NCBI GenBank assembly: GCA_964019135.1
Contig: OZ025248.1
Coordinates: 53,871,670 to 53,935,669, forward strand
Direction of reading: 5' to 3'
Source of the DNA: Arenicola marina
Lineage: Eukaryota > Annelida > Polychaeta > Arenicolidae
Length of the DNA stretch: 64,000 nucleotides
Part shown: positions 32,104 through 46,922 of the stretch, piece after piece
How the letters are laid out: every line of letters begins with the position of its first letter
How positions within the stretch are numbered: the stretch's first letter is position 1
The notes under the pieces: generated by a model
Database searches by the model: none
What the model was told of the DNA's origin: nothing
The model's input: only the letters and a program-made list of their open reading frames with translations
Position numbers and translations under genes: made by a program

Positions 32104-32401
32104 TAAGGTAAGAAAGGCTGAAGTAAAATGGCAAGAGAAAGAGAGAACGAAAAAGATATCGATGGCTGAGAGACGCTGAAAGACCCAAACAGAAAGGTAG
32201 AGAATGATATAAAGGTGACGAACATAGACGATGCAATCAGAAAGTTAGCGAAAAATAGATAGTTGGCTAAAATAGAGGCAATCAGAAAGGTAGAGAAAGA
32301 CAGACAGGTAACCAGAAAGGTAGAGAAAGACAGAGATGGCTGAGAGAGAAGCAATCAGAAAGGTAGAAAACGATAGAGAAATGGCTGAGAAAGGGTGAGA
32401 G
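32104..32401. repeat. degenerate purine-rich repeat
   Basis: Repeated but diverged AATCAGAAAGGTAGAGAAAG and GATGGCTGAGAGA blocks spaced about 30-60 bases apart. No gene is seen. Confidence 0.65.
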
Positions 32402-32593
32402 AGCCATGACGCGGTAACATGGGAGTCTGGGGGCCTCCCTTGGTGACCCCTGCAATTTGGCCGCCTTCTGACAAAGCTACCACTTGGACCATGCGACACC
32501 TAACGGCGACATCCTGCGACAGGCGCTTCCCATGTCACTTCCGGTTTAGACTAATCTTGTTTGAGCTTTGTGACAAACAGGCTGTGAGCCCTA

Positions 32594-34790
32594 GCTAATG
32601 GTCAGGCTGTGTGTAGGATATGGCCTTAACAATGATCAGACTATACCTGGCTAATGGTCAGGCTGTGTGTAGGATATGGCCTTAGCAATGATCAGACAAT
32701 ACTTGGCTAATAGTCAGGCTGTGTGTAGGATATGACCTTAGCAATGATCAGACTATACCTGGCTAATGGTCAGGCTGTGTGTAGGATATGACCTTAGCAA
32801 TGATCAGACTATACCTGACTAATGGTCAGGCTGTGTGTAGGATATGACCTTAGCAATGATCAGACTATACTTGGCTAATGGTCAGGCTGTGTGTAGGATA
32901 TGACCTTAGCAATGGTCAGACTATACCTGTCTAATGGTCAGGCTGCGTGTAGGATATGACCTTAGCAATGATCAGACTATACCTGGCTAATGGTCAGGCT
33001 GTGTGTAGGATATGGCCTTAGCAATGATCAGACTATACCTGGCTAATAGTCAGGCTGTGTGTAGGATATGGCCTTAGCAATGATCAGACTATACCTGGCT
33101 AATAGTCAGGCTGTGTGTAGGATATGACCTTAGCAATGATCAGACTATACCTGGCTAATAGTCAGGCTGTGTGTAGGATATGACCTTACCAATGATCAGA
33201 CTATACCTGGCTAATGGTCAGGCTGTGTGTAGGATATGACCTTAGCAATGGTCAGACTATACCTGTCTAATGGTCAGGCTGCGTGTAGGATATGGCCTTA
33301 GCAATGGTCAGACTATACCTGGCTAATGGTCGGGCTGTGTGTAGGATATGACCTTAGCAATGATCAGACTATACCTGGCTAATAGTCAGGCTGTGTGTAG
33401 GATATGGCCTTAGCAATGATCAGACTATACCTGGCTAATGGTCAGGCTGTGTGTAGGATATGACCTTAGCAATGGTCAGACTATACCTGTCTAATGGTCA
33501 GGCTGCGTGTAGGATATGGCCTTAGCAATGGTCAGACTATACCTGGCTAATGGTCGGGCTGTGTGTAGGATATGACCTTAGCAATGGTCAGACTATACCT
33601 GGCTAATGGTCAGGCTGTGTGTAGGATATGACCTTAGCAATGATCAGACTATACCTGTCTAATGGTCAGGCTGTGTGTAGGATATGACCTTAGCAATGGT
33701 CAGACTATACCTGGCTAATGGTCAGGCTGTGTGTAGGATATGACCTTAGCAATGATCAGACTATACCTGGCTAATGGTCAGGCTGTGTGTAGGATATGAC
33801 CTTAGCAATGGTCAGACTATACCTGTCTAATGGTCAGGCTGCGTGTAGGATATGGCCTTAGCAATGGTCAGACTATACCTGGCTAATGGTCGGGCTGTGT
33901 GTAGGATATGACCTTAGCAATGATCAGACTATACCTGGCTAATGGTCAGGCTGTGTGTAGGATATGACCTTAGCAATGATCAGACTATACCTGGCTAATG
34001 GTCAGGCTGTGTGTAGGATATGACCTTAGCAATGATCAGACTATACCTGGCTAATGGTCGGGCTGTGTGTAGGATATGACCTTAGCAATGATCAGACTAT
34101 ACCTGGCTAATGGTCGGGCTGTGTGTAGGATATGACCTTAGCAATGATCAGACTATACCTGGCTAATGGTCAGGCTGTGTGTAGGATATGACCTTAGCGA
34201 TGATCAGACTATACCTGGCTAATGGCCAGGCTGTGTGTAGGATATGACCTTAGCAATGATCAGACTATACCTGGCTAATAGTCAGGCTGTGTGTAGGATA
34301 TGACCTTAGCAATGATCAGACTATACCTGGCTAATGGTCGGGCTGTGTGTAGGATATGACCTTACCAATGGTCAGACTATACCTGGCTAATGGTCGGGCT
34401 GTGTGTAGGATATGACCTTAGCAATGATCAGACTATACCTGGCTAATGGTCGGGCTGTGTGTAGGATATGACCTTAGCAATGATCAGACTATACCTGGCT
34501 AATGGTCAGGCTGTGTGTAGGATATGACCTTAGCAATGATCAGACTATACCTGGCTAATGGTCAGGCTGTGTGTAGGATATGACCTTAGCAATGATCAGA
34601 CTATACCTGGCTACTGGTCAGGCTGTGTGTAGGATATGACCCTAGCAATGATCAGACTATACCTGGCTAATGGTCAGGCTGTGTGTAGGATATGACCTTA
34701 GCAATGATCAGACTATACCTGGCTAATAGTCAGGCTGTGTGTAGAATATGGCCTTAGCAATGATCAGACTATACCTAGCTGATGGTCTGA
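32594..34790. repeat. 56-bp minisatellite
   Basis: About 39 units of a 56-base motif: CTGGCTAATGGTCAGGCTGT, GTGTAGGATATGACCTTAGC, AATGATCAGACTATAC. Linked variants (TGTCTAATGG with GGCTGCGTG, then GGTCGGGC) recur together near 33270, 33495 and 33830, showing block duplication of 4-6 units. Confidence 0.96.
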
Positions 34791-35237
34791 TTGTGTAGTT
34801 AGGGTGTCTTTGCTGGAGTCCATCATACGTCACAGCTAGCTGTCGACGTCTCCATGTTATAGCCAGATACAATTTGTGGGTGCAATAGGGGAGCGGAGCC
34901 ATATATATACCGGGGCTTTTTGTGATGGATGCGAGGTGATGGGGTTGACAAAGTATGACTGGGGTACGCGCTGAGATTGTAGCTGCTCAACATTAGACTT
35001 CCGCCCAAGCCGTAGATCATAAAACTAACTTAATGCATTGCCTGAATACTCTTAAACTGAGGTAGAGGCGTACAGGTTATTCTGTCATTACTTTTGAAGC
35101 GGCGTTTGGTTCCATGGCCATTTCACCGTGACCTTAATCAAAAGGAGCAACCATCATGAGAGTATTGAGCCATCCATATTGGTGTGTGTATGAGCTTCAT
35201 GGCGTAGCCTGTGTATGTGTCTGTCATACATTTGGCG

Positions 35238-36165
35238 CCGGCACATCCCAGGTGTACCGGTTTCGTTCCTGTTTGTGTCGGCACATCCCAGGTGTATCGG
35301 TCTCGTTCCTGGTTGTGTCGGCACATCCCAGGTGTACCGGTCTCGTTCCGGGTTGTGTCGGCACATCCCAGGTGTACCGGTCTCGTTCCGGGTTGTGTCG
35401 GCACATCCCAGGTGTACCGGTCTCGTTCCGGGTTGTATCGGCAAATCCCAGGTGTACCGGTCTCGTTCCGGGTTGTGTCGGCACATCCCAGGTGTATCGG
35501 TCTCGTTCCTGGTTGTGTCGGCACATCCCAGGTGTACCGGTCTCGTTCCGGGTTGTGTCGGCACATCCCAGGTGTACCGGTCTCGTTCCGGGTTGTGTCG
35601 GCACATCCCAGGTGTACCGGTCTTGTTCCGGGTTGTGTCGGCACATCCGAGGTGTACCGGTCTCGTTCCTGGTTGTGGCGGCACATCCCAGGTGTACCGG
35701 TCTCGTTCCTGGTTGTGTCGGCACATCCCAGGTGTACCGGTCTCGTTCCGGGTTGTGTCGGCACATCCCAGGTATACCGGTCTCGTTCCTGGTTGTGTCG
35801 GCACATCCCAGGTGTACCGGTCTCGTTCCGGGTTGTGTCGGCACATCCCAGGTATACCGGTCTCGTTCCTGGTTGTGTCGGCACATCCCGTGTGTGCCGG
35901 CGACTTTCCTGGTTGTGTCGGCACATCCCAGGTGTACCGGTCTCGTTCCTGGTTGTGCCGACACATCCCAGGTGTACCGGTTTCGTTTCTGTTTGTGTCG
36001 GCACATCCCAGGTGTACCGGTTTCGTTTCTGTTTGTGTAGGCACATCCCAGGTGTACCGGGGTTTGTTCCCGTTTGTGTCGGCACATCCCAGGTGTACCG
36101 GTCTCGTTCCTGGTTGTGTCGGCACATCCCAGGTGTACCGGTTTCGTTCCGGGTGGTGTCGGCCA
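35238..36165. repeat. 40-bp minisatellite, stop-free on both strands
   Basis: About 23 units of GCACATCCCAGGTGTACCGG plus TCTCGTTCCGGGTTGTGTCG. The unit length is not a multiple of three and the unit has no stop in any phase on either strand, so all six frames stay open for about 0.8 kb. Confidence 0.96.
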
Positions 36166-36900
36166 GGCGTTTTCTCCGCCTGTCTGCAATACTCCGCCAG
36201 CTAATGCCGCGAGATCTCGCGAGGTCTCTGGCGTCCGTGACACTGTGCAGCTGTTCTCCATACACACTGTTTGGCTGTGCGCCGTTAAACTCCCGCCGCC
36301 TCACATCCAATCATCCAATAGCTGCGGACCTGCCGGTCGCCGCGTCTCATTGACTTCTCGACGTCTCTTTTTTGCGTCCATGTGGTTGCAAAGTGTTCGT
36401 TCCAGGGGATATTTTTGCGCTTGTTATTGCTATTTTGTACGTCAGCGTCGTTCCTTCTCGACGGACGACGATCTATATCAGATGTATGGGACTTGAAAAG
36501 GGATATGTGAGGAACGTAAAGAATAGCAAACGTGTCTGCTAGCACATCAGATCGTATGCAGGTGCTTGGCTAAAACACAGGCAAAAACTACCACGTAAAA
36601 CAATTGCGGTCTTCGGCTAAGATATGGACTGCATTGTGCGGACGTGGGTACAGGCTTCAGTTGTCAGCATGCCCCGCCTGGCCGTGCAGGGTTGAGGTAA
36701 GCTTTTCTCGCGCTATGCTCTAAATCGTAATCGGCTTGATAAGAAAGGCCTGGAGTTTACAAACTTAACTCCAGACCCAACCAGTCGCGTCTCTTGGCTA
36801 GTCTTTTTGCCACCCGCCTCCCCCCCCCCCTCAACCCCCAGTCCACCCTCCGAGTGTACTGGCGAATAGATAGGCAACTCCGGAATCTCAACAAACACTG

Positions 36901-39900
36901 ACTCCGCGATATACCTCCGCCCCTGGTCTCACAATACTCCGCGATATACCTCCGCCCCTGGTCTCACAATACTCCGCGATATACCTCCGCCCCTGGTCTC
37001 ACAATACTCCGCGGTATACCTCCGCCCCGGTCTCACAATGCTCCGCGATATACCTCCGCCCCTGGTCTCACAATACTCCGCGATATACCTCCGCCCTGGT
37101 CTCACAATACTCCGCGGTATACCTCCGCCCCTGGTCTCAGAATACTCCGCGATATACCTCCGCCCCTGGTCTCACAATACTCCGCGATATACCTCCGCCC
37201 CTGGTCTCACAATACTCCGCGATATACCTCCGCCCCTGGTCTCACAATACCCCGCGGTATACCTCCGCCCCTGGTCTCACAATACTCCGCGGTATACCTC
37301 CGCCCCTGGTCTCACAATACTCCGCGGTATACATCCGCCCCTAGTCTCACAATACTCCGCGATATACCCCCGCCCCTGGTCTCACAATACTCCGCGATAT
37401 ACCTCCGCCCCTGGTCTCACAATACTCCGCGATATACCTCCGCCCCTGGTCTCACAATACTCCGCGATATACCTCCGCCCCTGGTCTCACAATACTCCGC
37501 GATATACCTCCGCCCCTGGTCTCACAATACTCCGCGATATACCTCCGCCCCTGGTCTCACAATACTCCGCGATATACCTCCGCCCCTGGTCTCACAATAC
37601 TCCGCGATATACCTCCGCCCCTGGTCTCACAATACTCCGCGATATACCTCCGCCCCTGGTCTCACAATACTCCGCGATATACCTCCGCCCCTGGTCTCAC
37701 AATACTCCGCGACATACCTCCGCCCCTGGTCTCACAATACTCCACGATATACCTCCGCCCCTATTCTTACAATACTCCGCGATATACCTCCGCCCCTGGT
37801 CTCACAATACTCCGCGGTATACCTCCGCCCCTGGTCTCACAATACTCCGCGATATACCTCCGCCCCTGGTCTCACAATACTCCGCGATATACCTCCGCCC
37901 TGGTCTCACAATACTCCGCGGTATACCTCCGCCCCTGGTCTCACAATACTCCGCGGTATACATCCGCCCCTAGTCTCACAATACTCCGCGATATACCTCC
38001 GCCCCTGGTCTCACAATACTCCGCGATATACCTCCGCCCCTGGTCTCACAATACTCCGCGATATACCTCCGCCCCTGGTCTCACAATACTCCGCGATATA
38101 CCTCCGCCCCTGGTCTCACAATACTCCGCGATATACCTCCGCCCCTGGTCTCACAATACTCCGCGATATACCTCCGCCCCTGGTCTCACAATACTCCGCG
38201 ATATACCTCCGCCCCTGGTCTCACAATACTCCGCGGTATACCTCCGCCCCTGGTCTCACAATACTCCGCGATATACCTCCGCCCCTGGTCTCACAATACT
38301 CCGCGATATACCTCCGCCCCTGGTCTCACAATACTCCGCGATATACCTCCGCCCCTGGTCTCACAATACTCCGCGATATACCTCCGCCTCTGGTTTCACA
38401 ATACTCCGCGATATACCTCCGCCCCTGGTCTCACAATACTCCGCGATATACCTCCGCCCCTGGTCTCACAATACTCCGCGATATACCTCCGCCCCCGGTC
38501 TCACAATACTCCGCGATATACCTCCGCCCCTGGTCTCACAATACTCCGCGGTATACCTCCGCCCCTGGTCTCACAATACTCCGCGATATACCTCCGCCTC
38601 TGGTCTCACAATACTCCGCGATATACCTCCGCCCCTAGTCTCACAATACTCCGCGATATACCTCCGCCCCTGGTCTCACAATACTCCGCGATATACCTCC
38701 GCCCCTGGTCTCACAATACTCCACGATATACCTCCGCCCCTGGTCTCACAATACTCCGCGATATACCTCCGCCCCTGGTCTCACAATACTCCGCGATGTA
38801 CCTCCGCCCCTGGTCTCACAATACTCCGCGATATACCTCCGCCCCTGGTCTCACAATACTCCGCGATATACCTCCGCTCCTTCTCTCACAATACTCCGCG
38901 ATATACCTCCGCCCCTGGTCTCACAATACTCCGCGATATACCTCCGCCCCTGGTCTCACAATACTCCACGATATACCTCCGCCCCTGGTCTCACAATACT
39001 CCGCGGTATACCTTCGCCCCTGGTCTCACAATACTCCGCGATATACCTCCGCCCCTGGTCTCACAATACTCCGCGATATACCTCCGCCCCTGGTCTCACA
39101 ATACTCCGCGATATACCTCCGCCCCTGGTCTCACAATACTCCGCGGTATACCTCCGCCCCTGGTCTCACAATACTCCGCGATATACCTCCGCCCCTGGTC
39201 TCACAATACTCCGCGATATACCTCCGCCTCTGGTCTCACAATACTCCGCGATATACCTCCGCCCCTGGTCTCACAATACTCCGCGATATACCTCCGCCCC
39301 TGGTCTCACAATACTCCGCGATATACCTCCGCCCCTGGTCTCACAATACTCCGCGATATACCTCCGCCCCTGGTCTCACAATACTCCGCGATATACCTCC
39401 GCCTCTGGTCTCACAATACTCCGCGATATACCTCCGCCCCCGGTCTCACAATACTCCGCGATATACCTCCGCCCCTGGTCTCACAATACTCCGCGATATA
39501 CCTCCGCCTCTGGTCTCACAATACTCCGCGATATACCTCCGCCCCTGGTCTCACAATACTCCGCGATATACCTCCGCCCCTGGTCTCACAATACTCCGCG
39601 ATATACCTCCGCCCCTGGTCTCACAATACTCCGCGATATACCTCCGCCCCTGGTCTCACAATACTCCACGATATACCTCCGCCCCTGGTCTCACAATACT
39701 CCGCGGTATACCTCCGCCCCTGGTCTCACAATACTCCGCGATATACCTCCGCCTCTGGTCTCACAATACTCCGCGATATACCTCCGCCCCTGGTCTCACA
39801 ATACTCCGCGATATACCTCCGCCCCTGGTCTCACAATACTCCGCGAAATACCTCCGCCCCTGGTCTCACAATACTCCGCGATATACCTCCGCCCCTGGTC

Positions 39901-42900
39901 TCACAATACTCCGCGATATACCTCCGCATCTGGTCTCACAATACTCCGCGATATACCTCCGCCCCTGGTCTCACAATACTCCGCGATATACCTCCGCCCC
40001 TGGTCTCACAATACTCCGCGATATACCTCCGCCCCTGGTCTCACAATATTCCGCGATATACCTCCGCCCCTGGTCTCACAATACTCCGCGATATACCTCC
40101 GCCCCTTGTCTCACAATACTCCACGATATACCTCCGCCCCTGGTCTTACAATACTCCGCGATATACCTCCGCCCCTGGTCTCACAATACTCCGCGATATA
40201 CCTATGCCTCTGGTCTCACAATACTCCGCGATATACCTCCGCCCCTGGTCTCACAATACTCCGCGATATACCTCCGCCCCTGGTCTCACAATACTCCGCG
40301 ATATACCTCCGCCCCTGGTCTCACAATACTGCACGATATACCTCCGCCCCTGGTCTCACAATACTCCGCGATATACCTCCGCCCCTGGTCTCACAATACT
40401 CCGCGATATACCTCCGCCCCGGTCTCACAATACTCCACGATATACCTCCGCCCCTGGTCTCACAATACTCCGCGATATACCTCCGCCCCCGGTCTCACAA
40501 TACTCCACGATATACCTCCGCCCCTGGTCTCACAATACTCCGCGATATACCTCCGCCCCTGGTCTCACAATACTCCGCGATATACCTCCGCCCCCGGTCT
40601 CACAATACTCCACGATATACCTCCGCCCCTGGTCTCACAATACTCCGCGATATACCTCCGCCCCTGGTCTCACAATACTCCACGATATACCTCCGCCCCT
40701 GGTCTCACAATACTCCGCGATATACCTCCGCCCCTAGTCTCACAATACTCCGCGATGTACCTCCGCCTCTGGTCTCACAATACTCCGCGATATACCTCCG
40801 CCCCTGGTCTCACAATACTCCACGATATACCTCCGCCCCTGGTCTCACAATACTCCGCGATATACCTCCGCCCCTGGTCTCACAATACTCCACGATATAC
40901 CTCCGCCCCTGGTCTCACAATACTCCGCGATATACCTCCGCCCCTGGTCTCACAATACTCCGCGATATGCCACGGCCCCTGGTCTCACAATACTCCGCGA
41001 TATACCTCTGCCCCTGGTCTCACAATACTCCGCGATATACCTCCGCCCCTGGTCTCACAATACTCCGCGATATACCTCCGCCCCTGGTCTCACAATACTC
41101 CGCGATATACCTCCGCCCCTGGTCTCACAATACTCCGCGATATACCTCCGCCCCTGGTCTCACAATACTCCGCGATATACCTCCGCCCCTGGTCTCACAA
41201 TACTCCGCGATATACCTCCGCCCCTGGTCTCACAATACTCCGCGATATACCTCCGCCCCTGGTCTCACAATACTCCGCGATATACCTCCGCCCCTAGTCT
41301 CACAATACTCCACGATATACCTCCGCCCCCGGTCTCACAATACTCCACGATATACCTCCGCCCCTGGTCTCACAATACTCCGCGATATACCTCCGCCCCT
41401 GGTCTCACAATACTCCACGATATACCTCCGCCCCTGGTCTCACAATACTCCGCGATATACCTCCGCCTCTGGTCTCACAATACTCCGCGATATGCCACGG
41501 CCCCTGGTCTCACAATACTCCGCGATATACCTCCGCCCCTGGTCTCACAATACTCCGCGATATACCTCCGCCCCTGGTCTCACAATACTCCGCGATATAC
41601 CTCCGCCCCTGGTCTCACAATACTCCGCGATATACCTCCGCCCCGGTCTCACAATACTCCGCGATATACATCCGCCCCTGGTCTCACAATACTCCGCGAT
41701 ATACCTCCGCCCCGGTCTCACAATACTCCGCGATATACCTCCGCCCCTGGTCTCACAATACTCCGCGATATACCTCCGCCCCTGGTCTCACAATACTCCG
41801 CGATATACCTCCGCCCCTGGTCTCACAATACTCCGCGATATACCTCCGCCCCGGTCTCACAATACTCCGCGATATACCTCCGCCCCGGTCTCACAATACT
41901 CCGCGATATACCTCCGCCCCTGGTCTCACAATACTCCGCGATATACCTCCGCCCCTGGTCTCACAATACTCCGCGATATACCTCCGCCCCTGGTCTCACA
42001 ATACTCCGCGATATACCTCCGCCCCGGTCTCACAATACTCCGCGATATACCTCCGCCCCGGTCTCACAATACTCCACGATATACCTCCGCCCCGGTCTCA
42101 CAATACTCCACGATATACCTCCGCCCCTGGTCTCACAATACTCCGCGATATACCTCCGCCCCGGTCTCACAATACTCCACGATATACCTCCGCCCCTGGT
42201 CTCACAATACTCCGCGATATACCTCCGCCCCCGGTCTCACAATACTCCACGATATACCTCCGCCCCTGGTCTCACAATACTCCGCGATATACCTCCGCCC
42301 CTGGTCTCACAATACTCCGCGATATACCTCCGCCCCCGGTCTCACAATACTCCACGATATACCTCCGCCCCTGGTCTCACAATACTCCGCGATATACCTC
42401 CGCCCCTGGTCTCACAATACTCCGCGATATACCTCCGCCCCTGGTCTCACAATACTCCGCGATATACCTCCGCCCCGGTCTCACAATACTCCGCGATGTA
42501 CCTCCGCCTCTGGTCTCACAATACTCCGCGATATACCTCCGCCCCTAGTCTCACAATACTCCGCGATATACCTCCGCCTCTGGTCTCACAATACTCCGCG
42601 ATATACCTCCGCCCCCGGTCTCACAATACTACGCGATATACCTCCGCCCCTGGTCTCACAATACTCCGCGATGTACCTCCGCCCCTGGTCTCACAATATT
42701 CCGCGATATACCTCCGCCCCTGGTCTCACAATACTCCGCGATATACCTCCGCCTCTGGTCTCACAATACTCCGCGATATACCTCCGCCCCCGGTCTCACA
42801 ATACTCCGCGATATACCTCCGCCCCTGGTCTCAGAATACTCCGCGATGTACCTCCGCCCCTGGTCTCACAATACTCCGCGATATACCTCCGCCCCTGGTC

Positions 42901-45900
42901 TCACAATACTCCGCGATATACCTCCGCCCCCGGTCTCACAATACTCCACGATATACCTCCGCCCTGGTCTCACAATACTCCGCGGTATACCTCCGCCCCT
43001 GGTCTCACAATACTCCGCGATATACCTCCGCCCCTGGTCTCACAATACTCCGCGATATACCTCCGCCCCTGGTCTCACAATACTCCGCGATATACCTCCG
43101 CCCCTGGTCTCACAATACTCCGCGATATACCTCCGCCCCGGTCTCACAATACTCCGCGATGTACCTCCGCCTCTGGTCTCACAATACTCCGCGATATACC
43201 ACGGCCCCTGGTCTCACAATACTCCGCGGTATACCTCCGCCCCTGGTCTCACAATACTCCGCGATATACCTCCGCCCCTGGTCTCACAATACTCCGCGAT
43301 ATACCTCCGCCCCTAGTCTCACAATACTCCGCGATATACCTCCGCCCATGGTCTCACAGTACTCAGCGATATACCTCCGCCTCTGGTCTCACAATACTCC
43401 GCGATATACCTCCGCCCTCGGTCTCACAATACTCCGCGATATACCTCCGCCCCTGGTCTCACAATACTCCGCGATATACCTCCGCCCCTAGTCTCACAAT
43501 ACTCTGCGATATACCTCCGCCCCTGGTCTCACAATACTCCGCGATATACCTCCGCCCCTGGTCTCACAATACTCCGCGATATACCTCCGCCTCTGGTCTC
43601 ACAATACTCCGCGATATACCTCCGCCCCCGGTCTCACAATACTCCGCGATATACCTCCGCCCCTGGTCTCACAATACTCCGCGATGTACCTCCGCCCCTG
43701 GTCTCACAATATTCCGCGATATACCTCCGCCCCTGGTCTCACAATACTCCGCGATATACCTCCGCCTCTGGTCTCACAATACTCCGCGATATACCTCCGC
43801 CCCCGGTCTCACAATACTCCGCGATATACCTCCGCCCCTGGTCTCACAATACTCCGCGATGTACCTCCGCCCCTGGTCTCACAATACTCCGCGATATACC
43901 TCCGCCCCTGGTCTCACAATACTCCGCGATATACCTCCGCCCCTGGTCTCACAATACTCCGCGATGTACCTCCGCCCCTGGTCTCACAATACTCCGCGAT
44001 ATACCTCCGCCCCCGGTCTCACAATACTCCACGATATACCTCCGCCCCTGGTCTCACAATACTCCGCGGTATACCTCCGCCCCTGGTCTCACAATACTCC
44101 GCGATGTACCTCCGCCCCTGGTCTCACAATACTCCGCGATATACCTCCGCCCCTGGTCTCACAATACTCCGCGATATACCTCCGCCTCTGGTCTCACAAT
44201 ACTCCGCGATATACCTCCGCCCCTGGTCTCACAGAACTCCGCGATATACCTCCGCCCCTGGTCTCACAATACTCCGCGATATACCTCCGCCCCCGGTCTC
44301 ACAATACTCCACGATATACCTCCGCCCCTGGTCTCACAATACTCCGCGGTATACCTCCGCCCCTGGTCTCACAATACTCCGCGATGTACCTCCGCCCCTG
44401 GTCTCACAATACTCCGCGATATACCTCCGCCCCTGGTCTCACAATACTCCGCGATATACCTCCGCCTCTGGTCTCACAATACTCCGCGATATACCTCCGC
44501 CCCTGGTCTCACAATACTCCGCGATATACCTCCGCCCCTGGTCTCACAATACTCCGCGATATACCTCCGCCCCCGGTCTCACAATACTCCACGATATACT
44601 TCCGCCCCTGGTCTCACAATACTCCGCGATATACCTCCGCCCCTCGTCTCACAATACTCCGCGGTATACCTCCGCCCCTGGTCTCACAATACTCCACGAT
44701 ATACCTCCGCCCCTGGTCTTACAATACTCCGCGATATACCTCCGCCCCTGGTCTCACAATACTCCGCGGTATACCTCCGCCCCTGGTCTCACAATACTCC
44801 GCGATATACCTCCGCCCCTGGTCTCACAATACTCCGCGATATACCTCCGCCCCTGGTCTCACAATACTCCGCGGTATACCTCCGCCCCTGGTCTCACAAT
44901 ACTCCGCGATATACCTCCGCCCCTGGTCTCACAATACTCCGCGATATACCTCCGCCCCCGGTCTCACAATACTCCACGATATACCTCCGCCCCTGGTCTC
45001 ACAATACTCCGCGGTATACCTCCGCCCCTGGTCTCACAATACTCCGCGATATACCTCCGCCCCTGGTCTCACAATACTCCGCGGTATACCTCCGCCCCTG
45101 GTCTCACAATACTCCGCGATATACCTCCGCCCCTGGTCTCACAATACTCCGCGATATACCTCCGCCCCCGGTCTCACAATACTCCACGATATACCTCCGC
45201 CCCTGGTCTCACAATACTCCGCGGTATACCTCCGCCCCTGGTCTCACAATACTCCGCGATATACCTCCGCCCCTGGTCTCACAATACTCCGCGATATACC
45301 TCCGCCCCCGGTCTCACAATACTCCACGATATACCTCCGCCCCTGGTCTCACAATACTCCGCGGTATACCTCCGCCCCTGGTCTCACAATACTCCGCGAT
45401 ATACCTCCGCCCCTGGTCTCACAATACTCCGCGATATACCTCCGCCCCCGGTCTCACAATACTCCACGATATACCTCCGCCCCTGGTCTCACAATACTCC
45501 GCGATATACCTCCGCCCCCGGTCTCACAATACTCCACGATATACCTCCGCCCCTGGTCTCACAATACTCCGCGATATACCTCCGCCCCTGGTCTCACAAT
45601 ACTCCGCGATATACCTCCGCCCCCGGTCTCACAATACTCCACGATATACCTCCGCCCCGGTTTCACAATACTCCGCGGTATACCTCCGCCCCTGGTCTTA
45701 CAATACTCCGCGATATACCTCCGCCCCTGGTCTCACAATACTCCGCGGTATACCTCCGCCCCTAGTCTTACAATACTCCGCGATATACCTCCGCCCCTGG
45801 TCTCACAATACTCCGCGATATACCTCCGCCCCTGGTCTCACAATACTCCGCGATATACCTCCGCCCCTGGTCTCACAATACTCCGCGATATACCTCCGCC

Positions 45901-46922
45901 CCTGGTCTCACAATACTCCGCGATATACCTCCGCCCCTGGTCTCAGAATACTCCGCGATGTACCTCCGCCCCTGGTCTCACAATACTCCGCGATATACCT
46001 CCGCCCCTGGTCTCACAATACTCCGCGATATACCTCCGCCCCTGGTCTCACAATACTCCGCGATCTACCTCCGCCCCTGGTCTCACAATACTCCGCGATA
46101 TACCTCCGCCCCTGGTCTCACAATACTCCGCGATATACCTCCGCCTCTGGTCTCACAATACTCCGCGATATACCTCCGCCCCTGGTCTCACAATACTCCC
46201 GCGATATACCTCCGCCTCTGGTCTCACAATACTCCGCGATATACCTCCGCCCCTGGTCTCACAATACTCCGCGATATACCTCCGCCCCTGGTCTCACAAT
46301 ACTCCGCGATATACCTCCGCCCCTGGTCTCACAATACTCCGCGATATACCTCCGCCCCCGGCCTCACAATACTCAACGATATACCTTCGCCCCTGGTCTC
46401 ACAATACTCCGCGATATACCTCCGCCCCCGGCCTCACAATACTCAACGATATACCTCCGCCCCGGTCTCACAATACTCCGCGATATACCTCCGCCCCTGG
46501 TCTCACAATACTCCGCGATATACCTCCGCCCCTGGTCTCACAATACTCCGCGATATACCTCCGCCTCTGGTCTCACAATACTCCGCGATATACCTCCGCC
46601 CCTGGTCTCACAATACTCCGCGATATACCTCCGCCCCGGTCTCACAATACTCCGCGATATACCTCCGCCCCTGGTCTCACAATACTCCGCGATATACCTC
46701 CGCCCCTAGTCTCACAATACTCCGCGATATACCTCCGCCCCTGGTCTCACAATACTCCACGATATACCTCCGCCCCTGGTCTCACAATACTCCGCGATAT
46801 ACCTCCGCCCCTGGTCTCACAATACTCCGCGATGTACCTCCGCCCCTGGTCTCACAATACTCCGCGATATACCTCCGCCCCTGGTCTTACAATACTCCGC
46901 GATATACCTGCGCCCCTGGTCA
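36901..46922. repeat. 35-bp minisatellite, ~10 kb
   Basis: About 286 units of a 35-base motif: CTCCGCGATATACCTCCGCC followed by CCTGGTCTCACAATA. Divergence is very low. Recurrent variants are GCGGTATACC (a perfect GGTATACC palindrome), CCACGATAT, CGCCTCTGG and one- or two-base shortenings of the C-run. The forward strand is almost stop-free in all phases, giving a 2279-residue open frame at 40106-46945 that I regard as an artefact. Confidence 0.98.

Noticed and set aside
32594-34790. CRISPR-like direct repeats
   Set aside because: Units are contiguous without unique spacers, and the sequence is animal DNA with introns and SINEs.
34796-34806. Telomere-like TTAGGG
   Set aside because: A single chance occurrence, not an array.
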